The notes under the pieces: generated by a model | What the model saw: only the letters and a program-made list of their open reading frames with translations | Told to the model about the DNA's origin: nothing | The model's database searches: none | NCBI GenBank assembly: GCA_947457285.1 | Contig: CANGVZ010000085.1 | Location: 1 to 8,018 of the forward strand | Direction of reading: 5' to 3' | DNA from: Flavobacteriales bacterium | GTDB lineage: Bacteria; Bacteroidota; Bacteroidia; Flavobacteriales_D; Sanyastnellaceae | Length of the DNA: 8,018 nucleotides | Program-made: the position numbers and the translations under genes | Part shown: positions 1-7,500 of the stretch, piece after piece | How positions within the stretch are numbered: the first letter of the stretch is position 1 | Layout: every line of letters starts with the position of its first letter

Positions 1-141
1 AAGGTGCATGTTGAAAGACGATCATCGTTTAGCGGCGTCTTTGGAAAAACGCTTTCTTTGAGCAACTACCCTAAAGGAGAATATGTGCTCATGATCAAAG
101 TTGGCGAAGAGCAGTTCTTAAAGAAAATTACCAAAGAATAA
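1..141 (+). CDS. 3' end of a gene; tail resembling a type IX secretion C-terminal sorting domain
   Basis: The first frame is open from base 1 to a TAA at 139-141, giving the last 46 residues of a protein that begins outside the window. The visible part reads as short beta-strands. It contains a segment of the form LSNYPKGEYVLMIKVG followed by a Lys-rich strand ending LKKITKE. This 'L-S-x-x-x-x-G-x-Y-x-x-x-I-x-x-G ... K-K-I' pattern is the usual end of Bacteroidota type IX secretion sorting domains and of related beta-sandwich tails on PDZ or protease proteins. The match is from memory of the family, and the N-terminal half of the domain and the catalytic part of the protein are not visible. 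The gene converges on the minus-strand cluster, with the next gene's stop 169 bases away. The coding call is fairly safe; the secretion role is an inference. Confidence 0.6.
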   Translation, partial: KVHVERRSSFSGVFGKTLSLSNYPKGEYVLMIKVGEEQFLKKITKE

Positions 142-163
142 TTCCCCACAATAAACTAAGATA

Positions 164-195
164 CCTTGCGTTGACCAGTCATAACCGATGCAAGG
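164..195. terminator. candidate hairpin between convergent genes, possible weak terminator
   Basis: Bases 164-173 pair with 186-195: CCTTGC with GCAAGG is perfect, then four more pairs include two G-T wobbles, around a 12-base loop. It starts 22 bases after the stop of the left-edge gene. No T-run follows on the plus strand. On the minus strand the hairpin is followed by a moderately T-rich stretch (positions 163 down to 150), so it could serve the minus-strand cluster. Its right arm overlaps one arm of the larger inverted repeat at 185-309, so the two pairings exclude each other. It is not a textbook intrinsic terminator. Confidence 0.3.
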
Positions 196-309
196 AAAAT
201 GTAGTTACTGCCCGGCAGCAATTCTTTATCAGGAGATGCTTTCAAAGGGAGAGGCAGGCAGTATTTCTAAAGTAAAGATTTAATAAGGGTGGTAACTGCA
301 CCGCATCGG
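185..309. other. long imperfect inverted repeat in the convergent spacer; possible structured RNA or 3' UTR element
   Basis: Bases 185-191 (CCGATGC) are perfectly complementary to 303-309. After an asymmetric internal loop (8 bases on one side, 2 on the other), 200-213 pair with 287-300 in 14 consecutive pairs, three of them G-T. G-T pairs stay stable in RNA only when the plus strand is transcribed, so the plus strand folds better than the minus strand, where these become A-C mismatches. Inside it, 206-212 (TACTGCC) is also perfectly complementary to 257-263, an alternative pairing. No credible coding frame with a start lies here: the longest minus-strand frame, 159-266, is bounded by stops and has no usable start. 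I recognise no Rfam family. It could be a 3' UTR structure of the left-edge gene, a small RNA, or a decayed repeat element. Confidence 0.4.
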
Positions 310-310
310 A

Positions 311-922
311 CTATCTCATTCCAAGAATCATCAGCTCAATTTGATTTTCTTCTGCGAAAGCTTCTAATCTATCCTTTTTTGATGCTTCCAGATAAAACTC
401 CAAAATGGCCTTGTCGCCAAATGGGGCATCTACTTTTTCAAAATTAAGTTCTTTTAAAATCTTCATGACAGATGGCATCAGAGCGTAATCAAACGCAATT
501 TTGCAATGCAATCGCACATTCTGTTGAATGATTTCACTAGCCTCAATAGCTTGTTGCGCAGCTGTTTTATAAGCGTCAATTAATCCACCTGTTCCAAGCT
601 TGGTACCTCCATAGTATCGTATCACAGTAATCAGGACATTCGTTAGATCGAATGACAAAATTTGACCATAAATAGGTTTTCCTGCTGTGCCAGAAGGCTC
701 TCCATCATCGTTGATGCGAAACTTATCTTTTTTATACCCCAATCTATAGGCATAACAGATATGCGTGGCATCATGGTGTTGCTTCCAAAGATTCGCAAGA
801 ATTAACTTTACATCATCTTCTGAATAGACAAGATGAACTTGCCCGATGTGTTTACTTCCAGATACCTTATAAAGCGAATTTCCTGACTTAGAAATGGTAT
901 TGTACTGAAACGAGGCGCTCAC
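311..922 (-). CDS. yigZ: YigZ/IMPACT (UPF0029) family protein
   Basis: This 203-residue protein matches the YigZ/IMPACT family in length and motifs. The N-terminal UPF0029 domain spans roughly residues 5-130 and carries two family signatures, DDGEPSGTAGKP at 72-83 and the IRYYGGTKLGTGGL segment at 101-114, plus a preceding 'DATHICYAYR' strand at 51-60. The rest, about 140-195, fits the small DUF1949 domain with a ferredoxin-like fold. Eukaryotic IMPACT modulates the GCN2 stress kinase; the bacterial role is not settled, with nucleic-acid or translation-related binding usually suggested. It is cytosolic, with no signal peptide. The start is GTG at 922-920. An in-frame TAA (937-935, the stop of the upstream gene) lies only four codons before it, and there is no ATG or TTG between that stop and the conserved domain, so a non-ATG start is forced. 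The ribosome-binding site is weak, and a 12-base gap to the gene upstream suggests coupled translation. It is the last gene of the cluster. Confidence 0.93.
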   Translation of the reverse strand: MSASFQYNTISKSGNSLYKVSGSKHIGQVHLVYSEDDVKLILANLWKQHHDATHICYAYRLGYKKDKFRINDDGEPSGTAGKPIYGQILSFDLTNVLITVIRYYGGTKLGTGGLIDAYKTAAQQAIEASEIIQQNVRLHCKIAFDYALMPSVMKILKELNFEKVDAPFGDKAILEFYLEASKKDRLEAFAEENQIELMILGMR

Positions 923-934
923 TCTTTGAAGTGA

Positions 935-1336
935 TTATGAAATAGGATTTAACATCACGCTGAATACGGTGATGGAGTTTGGATCGCGGTCGTAGTACAA
1001 TTTGTCCAAAGCGCCAAGAATATTTTTTGCACGGAAATAAGAAGTATGAAGTGAATTTTCACCTTTCAAATTCCATTGAATGGTGTAACTACTTTCAGCT
1101 TCTTTGTAGTTCTTTACATACTCCAACATGATGCGCAAGGCTTCAACTTGACTGGTCGCCTCGCAAGTATGAAATAGAAAACTTTGATTGTGACGTGGAT
1201 TCGCAGTAATCAATCTCAATAGCACACTTGAACCTCTATCCTCAAAATTAAAAATGAGGCTGTTTTGACCTAAACCGATATAGGTTCCGATTTCAGCTTG
1301 AAGATTGGCTATTTCAACGTTTTTATCTAAAGTCAT
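935..1336 (-). CDS. unrecognised conserved-looking small protein (133 aa)
   Basis: I do not recognise this protein. Starting at ATG 1336-1334 it has 133 residues. The frame could be extended ten codons to a TTG at 1366, but that adds only a hydrophobic stretch with little coding character, and the ATG is preceded by the AT-rich leader common in Bacteroidota. There is no signal peptide or membrane segment, so it is probably cytosolic. The composition is that of a globular alpha/beta protein: a strand-rich N-terminal half (about residues 12-55, with 'NSLIFNFEDRGSSVLLRLI'), a helix at about 63-80 (VEALRIMLEYVKNYKE) and a C-terminal half ending in a hydrophobic strand (SITVFSVMLNPIS). Single Cys and His residues are scattered with no metal motif. 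It sits 35 bases after the sugar dehydratase and 12 bases before the YigZ-like gene, so it is probably co-transcribed with both. That context does not indicate a function. Confidence 0.75.
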   Translation of the reverse strand: MTLDKNVEIANLQAEIGTYIGLGQNSLIFNFEDRGSSVLLRLITANPRHNQSFLFHTCEATSQVEALRIMLEYVKNYKEAESSYTIQWNLKGENSLHTSYFRAKNILGALDKLYYDRDPNSITVFSVMLNPIS

Positions 1337-1371
1337 ATATTTAAAAAAGGATTGTAAAAGTAACAAATGAT

Positions 1372-3231
1372 TTACTGAAACTCGACGTTGGTTGAATTAT
1401 ATTCAGGTATCATCTCTTTTAACTTAGAAATGATTTTTGAATTGTTTTGTTCATCAAACAATTGAATGAGTGTAGCGATCTCTTGGAGCACCTGAGCATA
1501 CTCATATTCTCTAACCTTAGCGATAAGAATCTTTGGATGCGGCGTGGGCATTGTGTTTTCTTTATCACTCAATACCTCCTCGTAGAGTTTTTCCCCAGGG
1601 CGGAGACCTGTAATCTTTATCTCAATGTCTTTTCCTTCCATAAGGCCGCTGAGCTTGATCATATTTCGAGCAAGGTCTATGATTTTAACACTTTCCCCCA
1701 TATCGAAGGCGAAAATTTCTCCACCCTTTCCCATTGATGCGGCCTGCAATACAAGTTGCGAAGCCTCCGGAATGGTCATAAAAAAGCGAGTCACATCTTG
1801 ATGCGTTACAGTGATTGGTCCCCCCTCTTCGATTTGTTTTTTAAAAATTGGAATGACAGATCCATTGCTTCCCAGGACATTTCCAAATCGGGTGGTGATA
1901 TATGCAGTGTTTGAAACACTATTTTTTGATTGCACATACATTTCCGCCGCACGTTTTGAGGCGCCCATGACACTGGTTGGATTTACTGCCTTATCTGTGC
2001 TGATAAAAACAAAGGATTCCACACCAAATTCATCTGCTAAATCAGCCATTATTTTTGTTCCAAGAACATTAACGCGAATGGCTTCGCTTGGATTCGACTC
2101 CATCAATGGCACATGCTTGTAGGCAGCGGCATGGAAAATTATCTGTGGTTTAAAAACATCCAACGCCCTTCTCATGCGATCCTCACTGCGCACGTCACCC
2201 ATCGCTGTGACACAGATATTGTTGCTATCAATGGCATTAATTTCTTGCTCAAGTTCAAACAAAGGCGTTTCGGCCTGATCCAACATAAAGATTTTCAAAG
2301 GCTCAAATACCAGAAGTTGGCGCACGAGTTCACTGCCGATGCTGCCTGCAGCGCCGGTCACTAGAATTCTTTTTCCTTTGATGTTGTCGCTCACCACAGT
2401 TGAATCCAATTGAATGGCATCTCTGCCTAGTAAGTCTTCTATTCGAATGTTACGGATCTGTTGGACACTAAGCTCGCCACCAATCCATTGCGTGGCTGGA
2501 GGGAGCTGACGAACCTTCACATCGTATTTTAGGGCAGATTGTATTATTTGTGCCCTCTTCTGTCTATCTAAAGCAACACTGGCGATAATGACCTCATCTA
2601 CTTTCCCGCTCGAGAGAAACTCCTCTAGTTTTGTGGCATGATAGATATCGGTACCTTCTAATTTTTTACCGGTCTTGCTCTTATCATCATCAAAAAAAGC
2701 GATTACTTCGACATCGGCGCGCGAATCCCTGTCAATGGTTCTCTTGGTGATCATCCCGCCTTCTCCCGCACCATAAATCACAACTCGTCTAGAAGCTTTA
2801 GAAGGTGTTTTTAATTCAAGATAAAGCACTTTCACCGCAATACGACTCACGATCATCGCGAACAGTGAAAGAAGATATTCTATAATTATGATGGAAGTGG
2901 GAATGAAAAAATTTCCGTCGTAGAATTTGTAGCGTAAAAAATTCGCCACCAGAAAAAGAAAGCTTCCTGAAGTGAGTACCACAAAAATTCGCATTGTGTC
3001 TTGTGTACTCGTATATCGAATAATGCCGGCGTACGTCTTTCCAAGAATAAAGGATAAAACACGTACCGTGATAAATATTGGAAGAAATGCCTTGGCAAGA
3101 TCTATTTCAATCTTTGGAGGATTGAATTCAAAACGCACCAGGTAGGCCGCTATGAGCGCAACAAAGCAAACCCCTAGATCGACTAGGAATATAATCCATC
3201 TAGGGGTATTTCTTGTTGGCAGTATTTTCAT
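1372..3231 (-). CDS. membrane-anchored CapD/PglF/WbpM-type nucleotide-sugar 4,6-dehydratase
   Basis: The 619-residue product has the full architecture of the polytopic-membrane CapD/PglF/WbpM family, which converts UDP-GlcNAc to a UDP-4-keto-6-deoxy sugar, the first step to bacillosamine-like sugars, QuiNAc or FucNAc for capsule, O-antigen or protein glycans. In order (numbered from the ATG): about four hydrophobic segments within residues 10-137; a Rossmann-like domain starting at VVIYGAGEGG (150-159); and the catalytic short-chain dehydrogenase domain from about 287, with nucleotide-binding TGAAGSIGSE at 292-301. The active-site stretch has STDK at 411-414, then Met422-x3-Lys426 where ordinary family members have Tyr-x3-Lys. 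In PglF/WbpM the Asp and Lys of the TDK segment take over the acid/base roles, which agrees with dehydratase rather than simple epimerase activity. RFGNVLGSNGSVIP (448-461) and LRPGEKLYEE (543-552) are further family motifs. ATG 3231 is preferred over a TTG at 3252, which would overlap the thiolase. It begins 7 bases after the thiolase stop. The exact sugar product cannot be read from sequence. Confidence 0.93.
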   Translation of the reverse strand: MKILPTRNTPRWIIFLVDLGVCFVALIAAYLVRFEFNPPKIEIDLAKAFLPIFITVRVLSFILGKTYAGIIRYTSTQDTMRIFVVLTSGSFLFLVANFLRYKFYDGNFFIPTSIIIIEYLLSLFAMIVSRIAVKVLYLELKTPSKASRRVVIYGAGEGGMITKRTIDRDSRADVEVIAFFDDDKSKTGKKLEGTDIYHATKLEEFLSSGKVDEVIIASVALDRQKRAQIIQSALKYDVKVRQLPPATQWIGGELSVQQIRNIRIEDLLGRDAIQLDSTVVSDNIKGKRILVTGAAGSIGSELVRQLLVFEPLKIFMLDQAETPLFELEQEINAIDSNNICVTAMGDVRSEDRMRRALDVFKPQIIFHAAAYKHVPLMESNPSEAIRVNVLGTKIMADLADEFGVESFVFISTDKAVNPTSVMGASKRAAEMYVQSKNSVSNTAYITTRFGNVLGSNGSVIPIFKKQIEEGGPITVTHQDVTRFFMTIPEASQLVLQAASMGKGGEIFAFDMGESVKIIDLARNMIKLSGLMEGKDIEIKITGLRPGEKLYEEVLSDKENTMPTPHPKILIAKVREYEYAQVLQEIATLIQLFDEQNNSKIISKLKEMIPEYNSTNVEFQ

Positions 3232-3238
3232 AAGGAAA

Positions 3239-4417
3239 TTAGCATGCTTCAATCACCATCGCGCTTGCTCCTCCTCCACCGTTACAGATACCAGCACCTC
3301 CGATTTTTGCGCTATTTTGTTTCAAAACATGAATCAAGGTAACAATGATGCGCGCACCACTGCAGCCAAGTGGGTGTCCTAAGGAAACAGCACCACCATT
3401 CACATTTACTTTATTTGCATCGAGTCCCATTTTCTGCATGTTCACAAGACCCACAACAGAAAAAGCTTCATTTAATTCTACAAACTCGAGGTCCGACATT
3501 TTCAAGCCTGCCTTCGCCACAGCTTTAGGCAATGCGAGCGATGGTGTGGTGGTAAACCACTCTGGTGCCTGCTCAGCATCTGCGTAAGAAACAATTTTTG
3601 CCAATGGTTTTAAACCAAGACTCTCCATTTTTTCCTTACTCATCAAAACAACGGCTGCAGCTCCATCATTCATGGTGCTTGCATTGGCAGCAGTGACAGT
3701 ACCTTCCTTGCTGAAAACGGGCTTGAGCTGTGGTATTTTATCAAAGTTTACACTCTTATATTCCTCATCTTCTTTGAAAACGACAACATCACCTTTTCTT
3801 CCTACAATTTCAACGGGAACGATTTCATCATTGAATTTGCCAGACGACCAGGCGGCAGCGCTTCTCTTATAACTTTCGATAGCGAAATTATCTTGCTCCT
3901 CTCTTGAGATATTGCATTCCTTGGCGCACATATCAGCTGCATTACCCATTGCATAATTATGGTAAACATCCGTAAGTCCGTCCTTGGCAAGTCCGTCGAT
4001 AAGGCTCACATTTCCATATTTATTACCCCATCTCAAGTTTTCCGAATAAAAAGGAACGTTGCTCATGCTTTCCATTCCACCAGCCACCACAACATCGGCA
4101 TCGCCGAGCATGATGCTTTGAGCGCCTTGCATGATCGCTTTCATGCCAGAAGCACAGACTTTGTTCACCGTGGTGCACTGCACAGTATTGGGCAGTCCGG
4201 CGAAAATCGCGGCTTGGCGGGCTGGCGCCTGACCCAAATTTGCTTGAAGAACAGATCCCATCAGGACTTCTTGTACTTCACTCGGTTGCAAACCAATGCG
4301 GTCTAATGCTCCTTTAATAGCGATAGAACCTAATTTGGTAGCTGATAAGGAGGCCAGCGACCCTCCAAAACTCCCCATGGGAGTTCTTACTGCTGATACG
4401 ATGTAAACTTCTTTCAT
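3239..4417 (-). CDS. acetyl-CoA C-acetyltransferase (thiolase)
   Basis: This is a complete 392-residue thiolase, the usual length for biosynthetic acetyl-CoA acetyltransferases (AtoB/PhaA/ThlA group). It joins two acetyl-CoA to acetoacetyl-CoA, or the reverse, in the cytosol. All catalytic residues are present: nucleophile Cys88 in NKVCASGMK, Asn316 in the NEAF motif (316-319), His348 in GHPLGCSGAR, and second Cys378 in GICNGGGGASA. The N-terminus MKEVYIVSAVRTPMGSFGG is the classic family opening and fixes the start at ATG 4417-4415. A second ATG two codons upstream (4423) and a TTG at 4438 are possible but less likely. Short-chain acetoacetyl specificity is likely, but a broader beta-oxidation thiolase cannot be excluded. 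It is first in the four-gene minus cluster, and its stop lies 7 bases before the start of the sugar dehydratase. The pairing has no obvious metabolic logic. The promoter should lie in the divergent region 4418-4564. Confidence 0.96.
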   Translation of the reverse strand: MKEVYIVSAVRTPMGSFGGSLASLSATKLGSIAIKGALDRIGLQPSEVQEVLMGSVLQANLGQAPARQAAIFAGLPNTVQCTTVNKVCASGMKAIMQGAQSIMLGDADVVVAGGMESMSNVPFYSENLRWGNKYGNVSLIDGLAKDGLTDVYHNYAMGNAADMCAKECNISREEQDNFAIESYKRSAAAWSSGKFNDEIVPVEIVGRKGDVVVFKEDEEYKSVNFDKIPQLKPVFSKEGTVTAANASTMNDGAAAVVLMSKEKMESLGLKPLAKIVSYADAEQAPEWFTTTPSLALPKAVAKAGLKMSDLEFVELNEAFSVVGLVNMQKMGLDANKVNVNGGAVSLGHPLGCSGARIIVTLIHVLKQNSAKIGGAGICNGGGGASAMVIEAC

Positions 4418-4564
4418 TGTCATTGAATGTGGCCGCAAAAGTGCGCAATTCCAACGAAAAATACATCATTTTAAGAATAATATGTAATTGTAACCTATTT
4501 CAAGGTTATCGGTATAAATCCTCGTCTGTCTCCCGTACCCTATAACTAACAGACAAAAGGAACA
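4418..4564. promoter_or_regulatory. divergent promoter region between thiolase cluster and protease gene
   Basis: These 147 AT-rich bases separate two divergently transcribed starts, so both promoters must be here. I looked for the Bacteroidota -33 TTG / -7 TAnnTTTG pattern and found only weak matches on either strand (for the minus strand, TATTTTTC at about 4462-4469 as read in reverse; for the plus strand, TTG at 4488-4490 followed by TATAAATC at 4513-4520 with a spacing that is too long). None is convincing. A dyad TAACCT-N6-AGGTTA lies at 4491-4508, close to what chance would give. An AAAAGGAA stretch at 4555-4562 just before the protease ATG is a possible ribosome-binding site, although its spacing is short. 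Confidence 0.5.
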
Positions 4565-7500
4565 ATGAAAACATTGACATTTAAACAAACAATGATCAGC
4601 ATTTTGGGAATGTTGGTCTTTGCTATTCAGTCAGTTGGTCAAACAAGCAATGACATCCCCTGTGGTAGTGATCACAAGAATGATAGTCTGTTTCAAAATG
4701 ACCCGCGCTTTTCAAGATCAATGTTTTTGCTTGAGTCTCGAGTCCACGCTCAACAACAACTTTCTACCGAAGAAAGAAGTAATACTATCCATACATTGCC
4801 TGTGGTGGTGCATATAATTCATGAAGGCGAGCCATACGGACAAGGTTCTAATATTACCGATGAACAAATTTTTAGTGCAATAGAAGCGCTCAACGACGAC
4901 TTCAGAAAAGTACCTGGCACAAATGGCTTTGGAAATGGTGTGGATATTCAAGTACAATTTTGTCTTGCATCACGCAATCCTCAAGGCCAGCCAACCACAG
5001 GAATTGTAAGAGTAAATGGAAGTTCTGTGCCTCTCTATGCCGAACAAGGAATCCAATCCAGCGGAGGTAACGGCGCCAATGAAGCAGCTGTAAAGGCATT
5101 GAGCACTTGGCCAAGAGCTTCGTATGTGAACATTTGGATCGTGAATGAAATCGGCAATAACGACGCAGGTGGAGGAGTTCAAGGTTACGCTTATTTCCCT
5201 TTTAACAATCCTGTAGACGGTATCGTTTTGCTCTTCAATGCTTTTGGAACAACTGGAAACTTGAAATCATACACCAATATGAACCGAACACTGACCCATG
5301 AAATGGGACATTATCTCGGTTTGTATCACACTTTCCATGACACCAATTCATGCACCGAGGCAAATTGTAATACTGGTGGCGACCGCGTTTGCGACACACC
5401 TCCAACAACGCTCAACGCATCTTGCAACTCGCCAGCATGCGGCGGGACGCAACAAGTTCAGAACTATCTTGATTATACCTCACAAACCTGCCAAAACATG
5501 TTTACCGAGGGACAGAAAGTTAGAATGCGAACGACATTAGAAGAAGAAAGAACATCTCTCCTATCATCGCTAGGCTGCATGCCTGTTTACACTCGTGACG
5601 CAGGAATCACAGGAGTAATTGCTCCAATAGGAACTAGTTGCAATACAAGCTACAACCCTATTGTAACACTCACCAATTTTGGTTCGGCAGCACTTACTTC
5701 CGTTACTATTAATTATAATGTAAACGGTGTTGGAAATAGCACGTTTTCATGGACAGGAAACCTTGCTTCTGGCGCCAGTACAACCGTTAATTTGCCTGCT
5801 ATTACAGTAGGTTTAGGCAATTTAACTTTTTATGCCTTCACATCCAATCCTAATGGACTATCGGATGAAAATGCATCTAATAATCAAAGCACTTCAAACT
5901 TTAATGTTACAAATGGAGCAACACTCACACTATCAGTAACAGTTGACTTCTTTGGTGCCGAAACATCATGGGAAATTAGAGATCAATCCAATAATCTGAT
6001 GGACTTTGGTGGTCCATATATCAATAACGCACAAGGAACCGTATTCACCGAACCATTGTGCCTACCAAACGGATGTTACAATCTCATTTTTTACGATGCA
6101 TATGGAGACGGACAATCATTTACAAATGGTTCATTTACTCTTAGAGATGCAAACAACGTAGTGCTTGTCACAAGAAGTGGCAACTGGGGCGCTGTTTCTA
6201 CAAATCCATTTTGCGTTACTGGCGCACCAGAAGGTGCAGCACCAACAGCAGCTTTCACTGTAAATGATAATTTAATTTGCGCAAATAGCTCCGTCAATTT
6301 CACCTTCACTGGAACAAATGCTCCAACATCGTACGCTTGGACTTTTGAAGGAGCCAGCACTACTTCATCAAGTGTGATGAGTCCGCAAAATATTACCTAC
6401 TCAACGGCAGGTACCTATGATGTGACACTTACAGTATCAAATGAATTCGGCAGCAATACATACACTTGTAATGATTGTATTACTGTAAGCAATGCACCAA
6501 CTGTGACCTTCAGTATTTCCAACCCAACATGTTTTGGTGGAAACAACGGAGGCATTGTTACCACAGCATCTGGTGGAAATGCGCCCTATTCCTATGCGTG
6601 GGTGAGTGGTCCAACTACAGCGAACAGAACAAATCTTGCAGCGGGTAGCTATAATCTTACAGTCACTGATGCTCAAGGTTGTGTGCGTCAAGCTACTGCT
6701 ACTATTTCACAACCTTCTGCAATCTCCATCACTAACAGCGTAAGCAATGTGACTTGTGCCGGAGAAAATGATGGTACTATTTCGGTAAATGCCACAGGTG
6801 GCACGGGCAACAAGACATACTCCTGGAACAACGGCTTGTCGGGTAATAGCATCAGTGGGCTCACTGCAGGTAGCTATATCTTGACAGTGACTGACGCCAA
6901 TGGATGTGTAGCAAATCAAACGATCAATGTAAGCCAGCCTCCAATGCTTCAGGTGTCGGTTTTTCATAGTGATTTGACATGCAATGGATCGAATGATGGT
7001 AATGCAGTAGCCTCTAGTGTTGGTGGAACGGGAGAAATCTCATTCACATGGAGCAACGGAGCTACAGGCCAATTTATCACTGATGTACCTGCAGGCGTTT
7101 ATATTATCACAGCCACCGATGCCAACGGATGCACCGACACCGAATCATTTATCATTGAGCAGCCAGATATTCTAGTAGCCAATGTAATTGTTACCAGTGC
7201 TGAGACATGCGCAGGCAATGACGGAGCGGCTTCGATAGAGGTTGAAGGAGGCAATGGTGATTACACTATTCTTTGGGGTGATGGAACACAAGGAGCTGTC
7301 TTGAATAATGTGTCAGCTGGACAATATTCAGTTGCAATAGCAGACGCCTCAGGCTGTGCTTTAAACGCGAGTTTTACCATACCATATGAGTGTGAGGTTT
7401 CAGTGGCATCAACAGGCCTAATCCAAAGCGACTGCGGTCTTGAAAATGTCTCACTTTCTACAGTATTGACATGCGAACCCGTAGAAAATGCCAGCATGTA

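Noticed and set aside
208..218. Palindrome CTGCCCGGCAG as an operator or hairpin
   Set aside because: The centre leaves a loop too short for a stable hairpin, and the site lies between gene ends where an operator is unlikely.
159..266. A 36-codon minus-strand open stretch in the convergent spacer, possible decayed gene or extension of the YigZ-like protein
   Set aside because: It is bounded by stops, has no usable start, and an open stretch of this length is common by chance.
3232..3252. TTG start of the dehydratase at 3252, overlapping the thiolase end
   Set aside because: ATG at 3231 removes the overlap and gives a normal N-terminus for the family.
1447..4306. Plus-strand frames of 66-115 codons inside the dehydratase and thiolase genes
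   Set aside because: Both host genes are intact with all family motifs; the opposite frames show no motif and no ribosome-binding site.
4491..4508. Dyad TAACCT-N6-AGGTTA as a regulator operator in the divergent region
   Set aside because: Six-base arms with a short spacer are expected roughly once by chance in 147 bases, and no regulator gene is nearby. Kept only as a remark under the promoter region.
4718..5182. Minus-strand frames of 70-79 codons over the start of the protease
   Set aside because: They overlap the pro-region and catalytic domain, which match the M43 family residue by residue in the plus frame.
6497..7384. Regularly spaced similar DNA segments as a CRISPR array or mobile repeat
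   Set aside because: The period is about 225 bases, the copies are diverged, and they stay in one reading frame; they are protein repeats.
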